Below, piece by piece: positions 50,774 to 58,473 of a DNA stretch of 64,000 bases. The stretch comes from Jeotgalibacillus terrae (GTDB lineage Bacteria > Bacillota > Bacilli > Bacillales > Jeotgalibacillaceae): NCBI RefSeq assembly GCF_016908195.1, contig NZ_JAFBDK010000009.1:62001-126000 (forward strand). Reading direction: 5' to 3'. The notes under the pieces are model-generated. The model had not been told where the DNA came from. It saw nothing but the letters and a program-made list of their open reading frames with translations, and made no database searches. Within the stretch, counting starts at the first letter, position 1; each line of letters opens with the position of its first letter. A program made the position numbers and the translations under genes.

Positions 50774-51943
50774 TTAGATCGTTAATGTCTGGTAAGCCGC
50801 TACTTTATCAAGAGCCTGGCGCAGGTCTTGAAGCAGGTCGTCAGCGTCCTCGAGTCCAACCGACAGGCGGAGAAGGCCTGACGTGATCCCGCGTGATTCA
50901 CGCTCAGCAGGCGGCATTGCTGCGTGACTCATCGTAGCGGGATAAGACAGGATAGATTCCACTGCCCCCAGGCTGACAGCAAACACAGGAATGTTCATCG
51001 CTTCAACGAGCACGCCTGCACTCTTTTTGTCAGGCAGCCTGAAAGAGAGAACCGCCCCTGCGCCGGTCGATTGGCGTTGATGGATGTGATACCCTGCGTG
51101 AAATGAAAATCCAGGGTAATAGACTTCATCTATAAGCGGATGATGATGCAGGAACTGGGCGATCTGACTTGCAGATTCGGATGACTGCTTCAGCCGTACG
51201 CTGAGCGTCTTTAATCCGCGCAGCAAAAGCCAGCTGTCCTGTACACCTAATATAGAGCCGAATGAGTTCTGTATAAACTTTAAGCGGTCTGCCACTTCCG
51301 GATCTTTTACAGCGGCAAGCCCTGCCACCACATCACTGTGACCTGACAGGAATTTTGTTGCACTATGCAAAACGACGTCAGCACCAAGGTCAAGCGGTTT
51401 TTGATAAAGCGGCGTCATAAACGTGTTATCAACGAACGTCAAGCATCCGTGTGCCTTCGCTACTTTAGCCACACCTTCTATATCCGTAATGTTCAGTGTC
51501 GGATTGGATGGCGTCTCGACGTAAATGACTTTTGTATTCGGCTGTACATTACGGGCCGTTTCATCAAGGTCTGTCATATCAATAAATGAATGGTCAATGT
51601 CAAAACGGGTCAACACTTCTGTAATCATTCTATATGTCCCGCCGTAGACATCCTTGGAGACAAGCACATGGTCCCCTGCTGACAGAAGCATGAATGCGGA
51701 AGAGATCGCAGCCATGCCTGAAGCAAAAGCAAAGCCTGCATGTGCGTTTTCAAGGTCTGCAATTGTTGCTTCGAGCGATTCACGTGTCGGGTTGCCTGAG
51801 CGGCTATAATCATACGGGCCGAATTCATCAATGGATTGCTGATGATAAGTGGATGAATAGTGAAGCGGCACATTAACCGCACCTGTCTGCTTATCGATAT
51901 AGGATGGCTGGTGAAGTAACTTTGTATCAAAATGATGCGTCAT
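50774..51943 (-). CDS. metC: cystathionine beta-lyase
   Basis: A 389-residue PLP enzyme. YDYSRSGNPTRESLEATIADLE, ETPSNPTLNITDI and the PLP lysine in HSATKFLSGHSDVVAG (about 200) place it in the Cys/Met family; length and operon order match B. subtilis MetC. It cleaves cystathionine to homocysteine, pyruvate and ammonia. It overlaps metI by 4 bases and is followed by a terminator. The control is the S-box ahead of metI. Confidence 0.9.
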   Translation of the reverse strand: MTHHFDTKLLHQPSYIDKQTGAVNVPLHYSSTYHQQSIDEFGPYDYSRSGNPTRESLEATIADLENAHAGFAFASGMAAISSAFMLLSAGDHVLVSKDVYGGTYRMITEVLTRFDIDHSFIDMTDLDETARNVQPNTKVIYVETPSNPTLNITDIEGVAKVAKAHGCLTFVDNTFMTPLYQKPLDLGADVVLHSATKFLSGHSDVVAGLAAVKDPEVADRLKFIQNSFGSILGVQDSWLLLRGLKTLSVRLKQSSESASQIAQFLHHHPLIDEVYYPGFSFHAGYHIHQRQSTGAGAVLSFRLPDKKSAGVLVEAMNIPVFAVSLGAVESILSYPATMSHAAMPPAERESRGITSGLLRLSVGLEDADDLLQDLRQALDKVAAYQTLTI

Positions 51944-53058
51944 AATCGATCTCCTCCCCGTTCAGCCGCTTCAAGCGCCTGTTTCAAATCATTGATTAAG
52001 TCCTCAGGCTGTTCAATACCAACAGAAAATCTGAGCAGTCTGCTGCAGATTCCTTTCGCTTCACGTTCTGCTTCAGGAATATCAGCATGTGTCTGTGTTG
52101 CAGGGTACGTAATAAAACTCTCAACGCCTCCCAGGCTTTCAGCGAATGAAATAATGTCAATTGATCTTAAGAATGGATCTATCCAGTCAGCCTCTTTCAG
52201 TCTGAAAGATACCATTCCGCCGATTCCCGGATAAATGACATCTGTGACCTGACTTTGCGTTTCAAGAAATGAAGCTGTCTTTGCGGCATTATCCTGATGG
52301 CGGTCCATTCTGAGCGCGAGCGTCTTCATTCCTCTGATCAGTAACCATGAGTCCATCGGCGATAATACTGCTCCTGCCCCGTTGTGCATCGCAAACAGCT
52401 TCTCACATATCTCTTCACCTTTAGCAGCAACGAGTCCGGCGAGCACATCATTGTGACCCCCGAGGTACTTGGTTGCACTATGAATCACAATGTCTGCACC
52501 AAGCTCAATCGGCCGCTGCAAGTATGGTGTTAAAAATGTATTATCCACAATCAGGTGTATACCTTTTTCTTTTGTAAAATTTGCTGCTCTTTTAATATCA
52601 GTCGTTTTCATCAGCGGGTTGGTAGGCGTTTCAACAAAAACAGCCTTCACCCGCTCCGTACAGGCTGCAAGTAGTGCATCTGCGTCATTCGTATCTACAT
52701 ACACGAATGTGATTCCGTAGTGGCTGCTGTAATGATCAAAAAGCCGGTAAGTCCCTCCATACAGATCATCAGAAGCAAGAATCACATCTCCAGGCTTATA
52801 TAAAGAAAGTACGAGCTGGACAGCTGCCATACCAGAACTTGTAGCAAATCCCTGATCTGCACCCTCAAGTGCTGCAATTCCTTCTTCTAAAATCGCTCTC
52901 GTTGGATTCTTCGTTCTTGTGTAGTCATAGCCGGTTGATTGTCCGATGCCGTCGTGTCTGTAAGCCGTTGATAAATAAATCGGCGGGTTTACTGTCCCTG
53001 TTGCGCTTTCGCTTTTATTGCCAAGCTGAGCCAGGATGGTTTCGATTGATGTTGTCAT
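51940..53058 (-). CDS. metI: cystathionine gamma-synthase / O-acetylhomoserine thiolyase
   Basis: A 372-residue PLP enzyme with YDYTRTKNPTRAILEEGIAALE, ETPTNPLMKTTDI and the PLP lysine in HSATKYLGGHNDVLAG (about 197). In B. subtilis MetI works both as cystathionine gamma-synthase and as acetylhomoserine thiolyase, and is followed by metC as here. It therefore overlaps in function with metY in the same window. AAAGGAG is upstream of the ATG; an S-box lies at 53131-53228. Confidence 0.92.
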   Translation of the reverse strand: MTTSIETILAQLGNKSESATGTVNPPIYLSTAYRHDGIGQSTGYDYTRTKNPTRAILEEGIAALEGADQGFATSSGMAAVQLVLSLYKPGDVILASDDLYGGTYRLFDHYSSHYGITFVYVDTNDADALLAACTERVKAVFVETPTNPLMKTTDIKRAANFTKEKGIHLIVDNTFLTPYLQRPIELGADIVIHSATKYLGGHNDVLAGLVAAKGEEICEKLFAMHNGAGAVLSPMDSWLLIRGMKTLALRMDRHQDNAAKTASFLETQSQVTDVIYPGIGGMVSFRLKEADWIDPFLRSIDIISFAESLGGVESFITYPATQTHADIPEAEREAKGICSRLLRFSVGIEQPEDLINDLKQALEAAERGGDRL

Positions 53059-53093
53059 GAAAAGCAGCTCCTTTAGCGTCTGTATATACAGGA

Positions 53094-53122
53094 AAAGACC
53101 TTCTGATAAGAGAAGGTCTTTG
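53094..53122 (-). terminator. S-box-controlled terminator of metI-metC
   Basis: On the minus strand AAAGACCTTCTC and AGAAGGTCTTTT form the hairpin, followed by CCTG; the T tract is short but the position is that of the S-box expression platform. Confidence 0.85.
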
Positions 53123-53130
53123 AATACGTT

Positions 53131-53228
53131 CTTCTTATCTTCAGGCTGATTTGCCTGCTGGAATTAGCACCGTGCACTGCCGGTTGCTGAGGTTTCAAAG
53201 GGCCAGTCCCTCCACCTCTCTTGATAAG
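53131..53228 (-). promoter_or_regulatory. SAM-I (S-box) riboswitch upstream of metI
   Basis: On the minus strand CTTATCAAGAG, GGTGGAGGGACTGGCCC, AACCTCAGCAACCGGCAG, ACGGTGCTAATTCC and GAAGATAAG are all present in S-box order. SAM binding should terminate metIC transcription. Confidence 0.97.
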
Positions 53229-53340
53229 TTATGAAATTGTCAGAAAATAATAGTTGTTGTATAGCCTACATCATATTGAGAGATTGTGCAAGATTTTTCA
53301 TGAATTTTTTTGGAGTGGGCTTGTGGGGCGAGCTCAGTAT

Positions 53341-53530
53341 GTGTCCGGTAAATTTGTGGATGTGACCTGTAAAACTCCGGTTCTGACCTGTAAAAGTCGT
53401 GACCTGACCCATAATAACGATAGTTTGATTTTTATGACCGCTAACTGATTGAATCTGACCGGCAAATATTCAGTTCTGACCTGTAAAACAGCCGATGTGA
53501 CCGGTAAAAAAACCTACCTCTCCCTCACCA
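53341..53530 (+). repeat. 21-bp phased array 5 (core CTGACCTGTAAAA)
   Basis: Eight units start at 53341, 53362, 53383, 53404, 53434, 53455, 53476 and 53497: all 21 bp except the fourth, which is 30 bp. The core (G/C)TGACC(T/G)GTAAA equals that of array 3, 36 kb away on the other strand. The last unit runs into AAAACCTACCTCTCCCTCACC. It lies between the metI leader and the candidate small RNA. Confidence 0.9.
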
Positions 53531-53545
53531 CTACAAAAACCACAT

Positions 53546-53696
53546 AAAAACCGGATGCTGGTGTCAGGCAGCATCCGGTTAAGGGAGGGGGCGTCGCTTT
53601 CTTCGAGCCCTGGACATAAAAAGCCGGTGCGAAACGACTGTTTATGGGCATATATAGTAAGTGCGACGTTTTATCTTTTAATTGAGAATGAATCTC
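53546..53696 (-). ncRNA. candidate Fur-regulated C-rich small RNA (FsrA-like)
   Basis: On the minus strand a transcript starting near 53696 would contain a hairpin formed by CGTCGC/GCGACG (53591-53669) with an inner stem GCCCATAAA/TTTATG..GGGC, then an unpaired C-rich stretch CGCCCCCTCCCTTAA, and finally a strong terminator AACCGGATGCTG/CAGCATCCGGTT with TTTTTATG (53546-53582). A 17-base-spaced promoter and a Fur-box-like palindrome precede it. FsrA, the Fur-controlled RNA of B. subtilis, also uses C-rich segments to pair with ribosome binding sites. Alternatively this is only the 3' trailer of the amidotransferase gene; no protein frame is convincing. Confidence 0.55.
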
Positions 53697-53731
53697 ATTA
53701 TTATTGTATACACAATTCAGATCGTTGTCCA
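53683..53731 (-). promoter_or_regulatory. promoter with Fur-box-like palindrome
   Basis: On the minus strand TGGACA and TACAAT are 17 bases apart (53726-53731 and 53703-53708). At the expected start, 53683-53697, is TGAGAATGAATCTCA on the plus strand, which matches the 7-1-7 Fur core TGATAATNATTATCA at 11 of 14 positions. Confidence 0.55.
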
Positions 53732-53735
53732 GTGT

Positions 53736-54440
53736 TTAATCAATCTTTTTTTCGCCGTGAACATTTAAAAATTTCTCGAGGATCGGCTGAAAACGGTTAT
53801 GACTCTGTTCCACGTATCCCGGGTCCGCTCTCGGTCCTTCCATATCAACCGTTCTGTCCCGTTTATCAATTTCCTGATCGTCATGGTCAATCAGGTTCTG
53901 GATCCCTTCAACCGTCATTTCAGGATGGAATTGAAAGCCAAGGATATGATCTGTATAAAAACCCTGTACTGGCGTTAATTCAGTACTGCCTACCGGTTTG
54001 GTGCCTTTTGGCAGATCATAAAGATTACTGTGCCAGTGAAACATTGGAATCGTCAGTTCCCCTATTTCAAAGTCTTCAAGGAAATCAGAATGCCAATGCA
54101 GTTCCGCCCATCCCATTTCATATTTTGGCAGTGAGGAGACTTCTGTGCCAAGAATGTGTGCAATCAGTTGCGAGCCGAGACATATTCCGATCACTTTTCG
54201 TTTCTCATTCATTGCTTTTTCAATGTAATCTGCCTCTTTTTGCATCCAGTCTGTTTCAGGAAGATCCAGCACACTCATAGGACCGCCTAACACAACCAGC
54301 ACATCATCACCTGATAATGGTGGATAATCATCCGGTTTTTTCGCATCTATATAGTGCAGTTCACAGCCCCACGCTTTTGACCATTCTTCAAGGTACCCCG
54401 CATTGTCATACCATACATGCTGCAAACAAATAAACTTCAT
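53736..54440 (-). CDS. class I glutamine amidotransferase-like protein (GuaA-type domain)
   Basis: A 234-residue stand-alone GATase domain. The nucleophile is in VIGICLGSQLIAH (Cys about 88), and the His-Glu pair in FQFHPEMTVEG (about 170). VLVVLGGPMSVLD forms the oxyanion strand. Such single-domain proteins (YfeJ-like) may hydrolyse gamma-glutamyl amides or other substrates; without the ATP-pyrophosphatase domain it is not GMP synthase. GGAAAGAGG lies upstream. Its stop is close to the small-RNA promoter. Confidence 0.85.
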   Translation of the reverse strand: MKFICLQHVWYDNAGYLEEWSKAWGCELHYIDAKKPDDYPPLSGDDVLVVLGGPMSVLDLPETDWMQKEADYIEKAMNEKRKVIGICLGSQLIAHILGTEVSSLPKYEMGWAELHWHSDFLEDFEIGELTIPMFHWHSNLYDLPKGTKPVGSTELTPVQGFYTDHILGFQFHPEMTVEGIQNLIDHDDQEIDKRDRTVDMEGPRADPGYVEQSHNRFQPILEKFLNVHGEKKID

Positions 54441-54470
54441 CCTGCATTCCTCTTTCCTCTAACGCCATCA

Positions 54471-55460
54471 TTAGTTATTTGAAGAACTCGCAGATGCAGC
54501 TGCGCCTGCTGATACTGCGGCAAGGACCGCTGCCTGCTGTGCCTGTAGAATTGATTCGATTGTAGATGCAAGACCTACATCCAGCACATTGTTTTCCTCA
54601 ACCTTCGTCTGGAGAACAAATCGGACTGCTGTCATAAAACAAATATCTTTATGCCACTTAAAGCTTTTTATACTGATCAGCTCATCATAGACCTGTTTAA
54701 CTTCGCCAATCAGCGCCGATGGAGTCCCGGCAAGTGCCAAAACGCCAACGATCGGCAGATGATTACCACGCAATTTTATTTTGCGGGTTTTTAAGTCATC
54801 GAGCCAGGTGACAGTATTCTGCACAAGCAGCTGTCTGTTATCCTGCCGGCCGTATGTAAGGATCTGGGACAGGAATTGACGGTTATTTCCCTTAGCAAGG
54901 ACGATATGAAGCTGATCGTAATAGTAAGCCATATCATCAAGCAGTTCTTCCTCTTCACCTTCTTCTTCAGCAAGCAGAACGGATAAAGGATAATCTTCAT
55001 GTGATGTTAAAAAGAAGTGCTGTTTTTTCATTCCGGCATACATGTTTTTTGCCCGTGCCACATGTCTATCCATTTCCTCATCTGTGTACTCTTCAAGTGA
55101 TGCATACAATGCATAAGCTGCGATATAGGCATGTGGACTCCTTGAGTATCCCGCTTCAATCAGCTTTTCGTAGACGGTCATCATTTCTTCAAACGCTTGT
55201 TCAGGGTTATTGAATTTTGATATCAGCATGCCTGAGATCAGCAGACGGAGATCAGCTGACTGAATGTAGGCAAACTGACTCGATTCTTTTTTAATTGTGT
55301 CATTAAGCGCAATCAGCTTATTCATCTCAAGCGGAGTATCAGCTGTCACAAGCTGTCCGGCGAGCATCATCAATGAGGTATTATTTATCCGCCAGCGATA
55401 TTTCTTTCTCAGCTGTTCATAGATTGCTACATAACGTTCTATTTGAGCTGTTGTCTCCAT
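54471..55460 (-). CDS. DUF4003 family protein
   Basis: A 329-residue mostly helical soluble protein of the DUF4003 type, function unknown. Features are a helical repeat-like body (RYVAIYEQLRKKYRWRINN, LRLLISGMLISKFNNPEQAF, HAYIAAYALYASLEEY), an acidic stretch LAEEEGEEEELLDD, and a low-complexity Ala/Ser tail (AAVLAAVSAGAAASASSSNN). It lies 30 bases upstream of the amidotransferase gene and 18 bases after the FusB-like gene, so the three probably share a transcript. Confidence 0.8.
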   Translation of the reverse strand: METTAQIERYVAIYEQLRKKYRWRINNTSLMMLAGQLVTADTPLEMNKLIALNDTIKKESSQFAYIQSADLRLLISGMLISKFNNPEQAFEEMMTVYEKLIEAGYSRSPHAYIAAYALYASLEEYTDEEMDRHVARAKNMYAGMKKQHFFLTSHEDYPLSVLLAEEEGEEEELLDDMAYYYDQLHIVLAKGNNRQFLSQILTYGRQDNRQLLVQNTVTWLDDLKTRKIKLRGNHLPIVGVLALAGTPSALIGEVKQVYDELISIKSFKWHKDICFMTAVRFVLQTKVEENNVLDVGLASTIESILQAQQAAVLAAVSAGAAASASSSNN

Positions 55461-55478
55461 TTAAATCACCCTTTTGCC

Positions 55479-56123
55479 TTATTTACGTTCAAACACTTGT
55501 CCGAGAAAGCGCTCAAGCTGCGCTGTATCCTGTATTGATTGATTACATTCTTTACTGTCATAACATATATACTGCCCGTAAGATTTTAATCCCTCTGATT
55601 CGCGCGGTCTGTTTTGAATGCTTGTCATTGCAACGTCACCATAACGGTTACAGATACTGCAGATGCCTTTTCTTGCAGAAATCACGTACCTGCCCTGGAT
55701 TCCCTTTAGTTCTCCATCCTTTTCGTATACAAAATACTGTTTGCTTTGTCCAAGGTCTTTCCATCCCAGGTAAGTCAATGCACGAAAATCAATGTCAGCT
55801 AAATCCGGAATCAGTAACTTTTTAACCTTTGGAAAAAGTCCTCTCAGATCAGCTGGTGTTACTTCCGGAAACGACTTTCTGTAAGGCGTAAGATCCATTA
55901 AAAACTTCACCCGCTGCTCTTCCGTTTCAAGTGCAGATACGCCTGAGATCAGATTCCTCTGCTCCTCACTCAGCTCATCAAATACATCATGGACTTTTGC
56001 TTCTGCCGCTTCCTTCACGGCTGTTTTGACGCCTTCATCAGACGTTACTCCGGCCTGTCGCTGCATCCCGTTAATCTGGGATTTGATTACATTAAATTGT
56101 TCGTTAGAGATAAATTGCTCCAT
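55479..56123 (-). CDS. FusB/FusC-like elongation factor G-binding protein
   Basis: A 214-residue two-domain protein. The N-terminal helical bundle (1-95) has MEQFISNEQFNVIKSQI and the YRKSFPEVT segment; the C-terminal treble-clef zinc domain has C-x2-C in GICSICNRYG and C-x4-C in YICYDSKECN. FusB-type proteins bind EF-G and release it from the ribosome stalled by fusidic acid. Chromosomal homologues are common in Bacillales and need not confer resistance. It is the first gene of a three-gene operon; GGGGCTTTTTC before the ATG is a weak ribosome site. Confidence 0.88.
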   Translation of the reverse strand: MEQFISNEQFNVIKSQINGMQRQAGVTSDEGVKTAVKEAAEAKVHDVFDELSEEQRNLISGVSALETEEQRVKFLMDLTPYRKSFPEVTPADLRGLFPKVKKLLIPDLADIDFRALTYLGWKDLGQSKQYFVYEKDGELKGIQGRYVISARKGICSICNRYGDVAMTSIQNRPRESEGLKSYGQYICYDSKECNQSIQDTAQLERFLGQVFERK

Positions 56124-56317
56124 TGAAAAAGCCCCTTTACTTCATTTGAACTTGTCACTTTATATACTGAATATCCTGCTGAATAGTTTCACAAATTAAC
56201 AGCCTCTCTATGCATATACCCAGTTTTAATCCTTTTGACGCATAAGAAAGCAACTGGCGTATTCTTTCTATTATCTGTACACTTGTCTTAAAATGACTTG
56301 CAAAGGATTGATTGAAA

Positions 56318-57298
56318 ATGAGATTTGGCGTTACAGGTACGAACTGGATCACGGATACATTTATAGAAGCGGCACTTGCAGCAGATCATGCTGAAGTAAC
56401 AGCTGTTTGTTCAAGAAAAGAAGAAACAGCGCGGACTTATGCAGAGAAGCACCAATTACCCTATACGTATACTTCACTCGAGGACATGTGTGACAGTGGG
56501 GAGATCGATGCTGTGTATCTGGCTACACCCAACGCTGTGCATCATGAACAGGTATTAACCTGTCTGTCAAAAGGGATACCTGTCCTTTGTGAAAAGCCGC
56601 TTACCGCGACAAAAGCGCTGGCGGAAAAATGTATTGCTGCGTCGAATGAGCATCAGGTTTTACTGATGGAAGCAATGAAATCAACCGCGATGCCGAATTT
56701 CCGCAGGGTGAAGGAACTGCTTTCTGAGATCGGGACAATCAGACAAGTACGTTTTCAGTACGGTCAGTATTCCTCCCGCTATGACAAATTCAAAGCTGGA
56801 GAAATTCTGAATGCATTTAAGCCTGATCTCGCAAACGGGTCATTAATGGATCTTGGCGTATACACGCTCTATCCGGTTATTTCACTCTTCGGAACCCCGG
56901 ACCGCATCCAGTCAGACAGCACACTCCTTCATACCGGTGTAGATGGCCAGGGCGCAGTCTTGCTTTCTTATGAAGGAATGACGGTTACTGCCAGCTATTC
57001 TAAAATCGCAGACAGTTTCCTGCCAAGTGAAATCTCAGGAGAAAATGGGGCGATCCACATTGACCACATCAGCTCACCGGGTAAAATTACGTTGATGAAT
57101 AGAGAAGGCGCGACTGACCATTCGGTTTCACAGAATAAGCCGTCGATGGCTTATGAGATAGAGGAATTCATTAAAACAGCCAAAGAAGGCAACATTGAGT
57201 CTTCTATTAATACACATGAGATTTCTCTGAAGACTGTTGAACTGATGGAGCAGATCAGAAAACAGCAGGGGATTGTGTATCCGATTGATTCACTATAG
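56318..57298 (+). CDS. Gfo/Idh/MocA-family oxidoreductase
   Basis: A 326-residue NAD(P)-dependent sugar or cyclitol dehydrogenase-like protein. The N-terminal Rossmann domain begins MRFGVTGTNWITDTFIEAAL and contains the family motif CEKPLTATKALAEKC (Lys about 95); the C-terminal alpha/beta domain has LMDLGVYTLYPVISLFG. It resembles dihydrodiol dehydrogenase-type members; the substrate is unknown. I use the ATG at 56318; AAAGGA lies 10 bases upstream. A terminator follows. Confidence 0.88.
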   Translation: MRFGVTGTNWITDTFIEAALAADHAEVTAVCSRKEETARTYAEKHQLPYTYTSLEDMCDSGEIDAVYLATPNAVHHEQVLTCLSKGIPVLCEKPLTATKALAEKCIAASNEHQVLLMEAMKSTAMPNFRRVKELLSEIGTIRQVRFQYGQYSSRYDKFKAGEILNAFKPDLANGSLMDLGVYTLYPVISLFGTPDRIQSDSTLLHTGVDGQGAVLLSYEGMTVTASYSKIADSFLPSEISGENGAIHIDHISSPGKITLMNREGATDHSVSQNKPSMAYEIEEFIKTAKEGNIESSINTHEISLKTVELMEQIRKQQGIVYPIDSL

Positions 57299-57307
57299 TT
57301 GTATGCG

Positions 57308-57337
57308 AAGCCGGAGCTTGGGAGCTCCGGCTTTTTT
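57308..57337 (+). terminator. intrinsic terminator
   Basis: AAGCCGGAGCT/AGCTCCGGCTT followed by six T. Confidence 0.93.
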
Positions 57338-57602
57338 GGATTGTTGAAGGGGTGGGGTCTGGCTGGGGCTTAGCGGCAGGCCAACTTCCCCATCAAGTTT
57401 GATCACAATTCCTTCAGCGTACACCACAACTCAACCAATCACCGTCGCCTCGACAATCATATATTTCTCCTGTTACACTTTCATGACACATACCCCCCGT
57501 ATGTAAGCGTTATCCCGAATGTTTCCTGCAGATTTAACCCTTGTGTCATATTTGTTAAAATGCTATGTTTTTAAAGGATTAATTTTAAGGAGGATTTTTA
57601 AA
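57338..57602. other. intergenic region upstream of the amino-acid importer
   Basis: A G-rich stretch (GGGGTGGGGTCTGGCTGGGG) follows the terminator; further on a possible promoter TTAACC-16-TAAAAT lies at about 57534-57561, then AAGGAGG before the GTG start. No repeat array is visible here. Confidence 0.45.
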
Positions 57603-58448
57603 GTGACTATAAAGAAGTTTAATATTCGTGCGGTTTCTGCAGGACTTTTAGCTGCTGCAGTTCTGGCCGGCTGCGGCTCTGATGATTCATCTTCAGAAGA
57701 AACAACGGCCTGGGAAGATATACAGGAAGAAGGCGTGCTGAAGGTAGCTACGTCAGGAACACTTTATCCGACGTCTTTTCACGAGTCGGAAACGGATGAG
57801 CTGACAGGTTTTGAGGTTGAGGTTGTAAAAGAACTTGCAAACCGTCTCGATCTTGAAGTGGAGTGGGAAGAAATCGGTTTTGACGGCATGCTGACAGCTG
57901 TTAATACAGGTCAGGTTGACCTTGCGTCAAATGATATTGAAATCACTGAAGAGAGAGAAGAAGATTTCGCTTTCTCTACACCAATCAAATACTCGTATGG
58001 TACTGCGATCGTACGTGAAGATGACCTTTCGGGAATTGAAACGTTTGAAGACCTTGAAGGCAAGCGTGCTGCCGGTGCAGCCACTTCTGTCTATATGGAC
58101 CTTGCACGTGAATATGGTGCTGAAGAAGTCATCTATGATAATGCGACGAACGAACAATATCTGCGTGATGTATCTGTAGGTAATACAGACGTTATCCTTA
58201 ATGATTACTACTTGCAGACATTGGCACTTGAAGCATTTCCTGACCTTGGCATTGTAATTCATCCGGACCTGCAGTACAGCCCGTCAGAGGTTGGTCTTGT
58301 GATGAATAAGGATAATGAAGAACTTGTTGAGCAGGTGAATACGACACTTGAAGAGATGCTTGAAGACGGTACAATTGCTGAAATTTCAGGTGAGTTCTTT
58401 GCAGGTCAGGATGTAACACAAAAGCCTGATATTGATTTTGAACAATAA
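57603..58448 (+). CDS. amino acid ABC transporter binding lipoprotein
   Basis: A 281-residue family-3 solute-binding lipoprotein. The signal (KKFNIRAVSAGLLAAAVLAGC) ends in lipobox LAGC, and the mature domain has EGVLKVATSGTLYPTSFHES, TGFEVEVVKELANRL and GFDGMLTAVNTGQVDLASND. It starts with GTG at 57603, 8 bases after AGGAGG. It is followed by a permease but no ATPase. The amino acid recognised is unknown; relatives bind glutamine, cystine or other polar residues. Confidence 0.9.
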   Translation: MTIKKFNIRAVSAGLLAAAVLAGCGSDDSSSEETTAWEDIQEEGVLKVATSGTLYPTSFHESETDELTGFEVEVVKELANRLDLEVEWEEIGFDGMLTAVNTGQVDLASNDIEITEEREEDFAFSTPIKYSYGTAIVREDDLSGIETFEDLEGKRAAGAATSVYMDLAREYGAEEVIYDNATNEQYLRDVSVGNTDVILNDYYLQTLALEAFPDLGIVIHPDLQYSPSEVGLVMNKDNEELVEQVNTTLEEMLEDGTIAEISGEFFAGQDVTQKPDIDFEQ

Positions 58449-58473
58449 GTCTTAACTGAAAGGAGCGGCCGCT

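Noticed and set aside
53341-53530. CRISPR array
   Set aside because: Repeats are only about 11-13 bases and imperfect, spacers about 9 bases, and there are no cas genes.
53736-54440. GMP synthase guaA
   Set aside because: Only the glutaminase domain is present; the ATP-pyrophosphatase and dimerisation domains are missing and the length is 234 residues.
55479-56123. Acquired fusidic acid resistance gene
   Set aside because: FusB-like genes are ordinary chromosomal genes in many Bacillales; there are no mobile-element genes or composition change around it.
56124-56317. Sigma-B promoter before the FusB-like gene (GGGTAT on the minus strand)
   Set aside because: The matching -35 position reads CGTCAA, which agrees with GTTTAA at only three positions.
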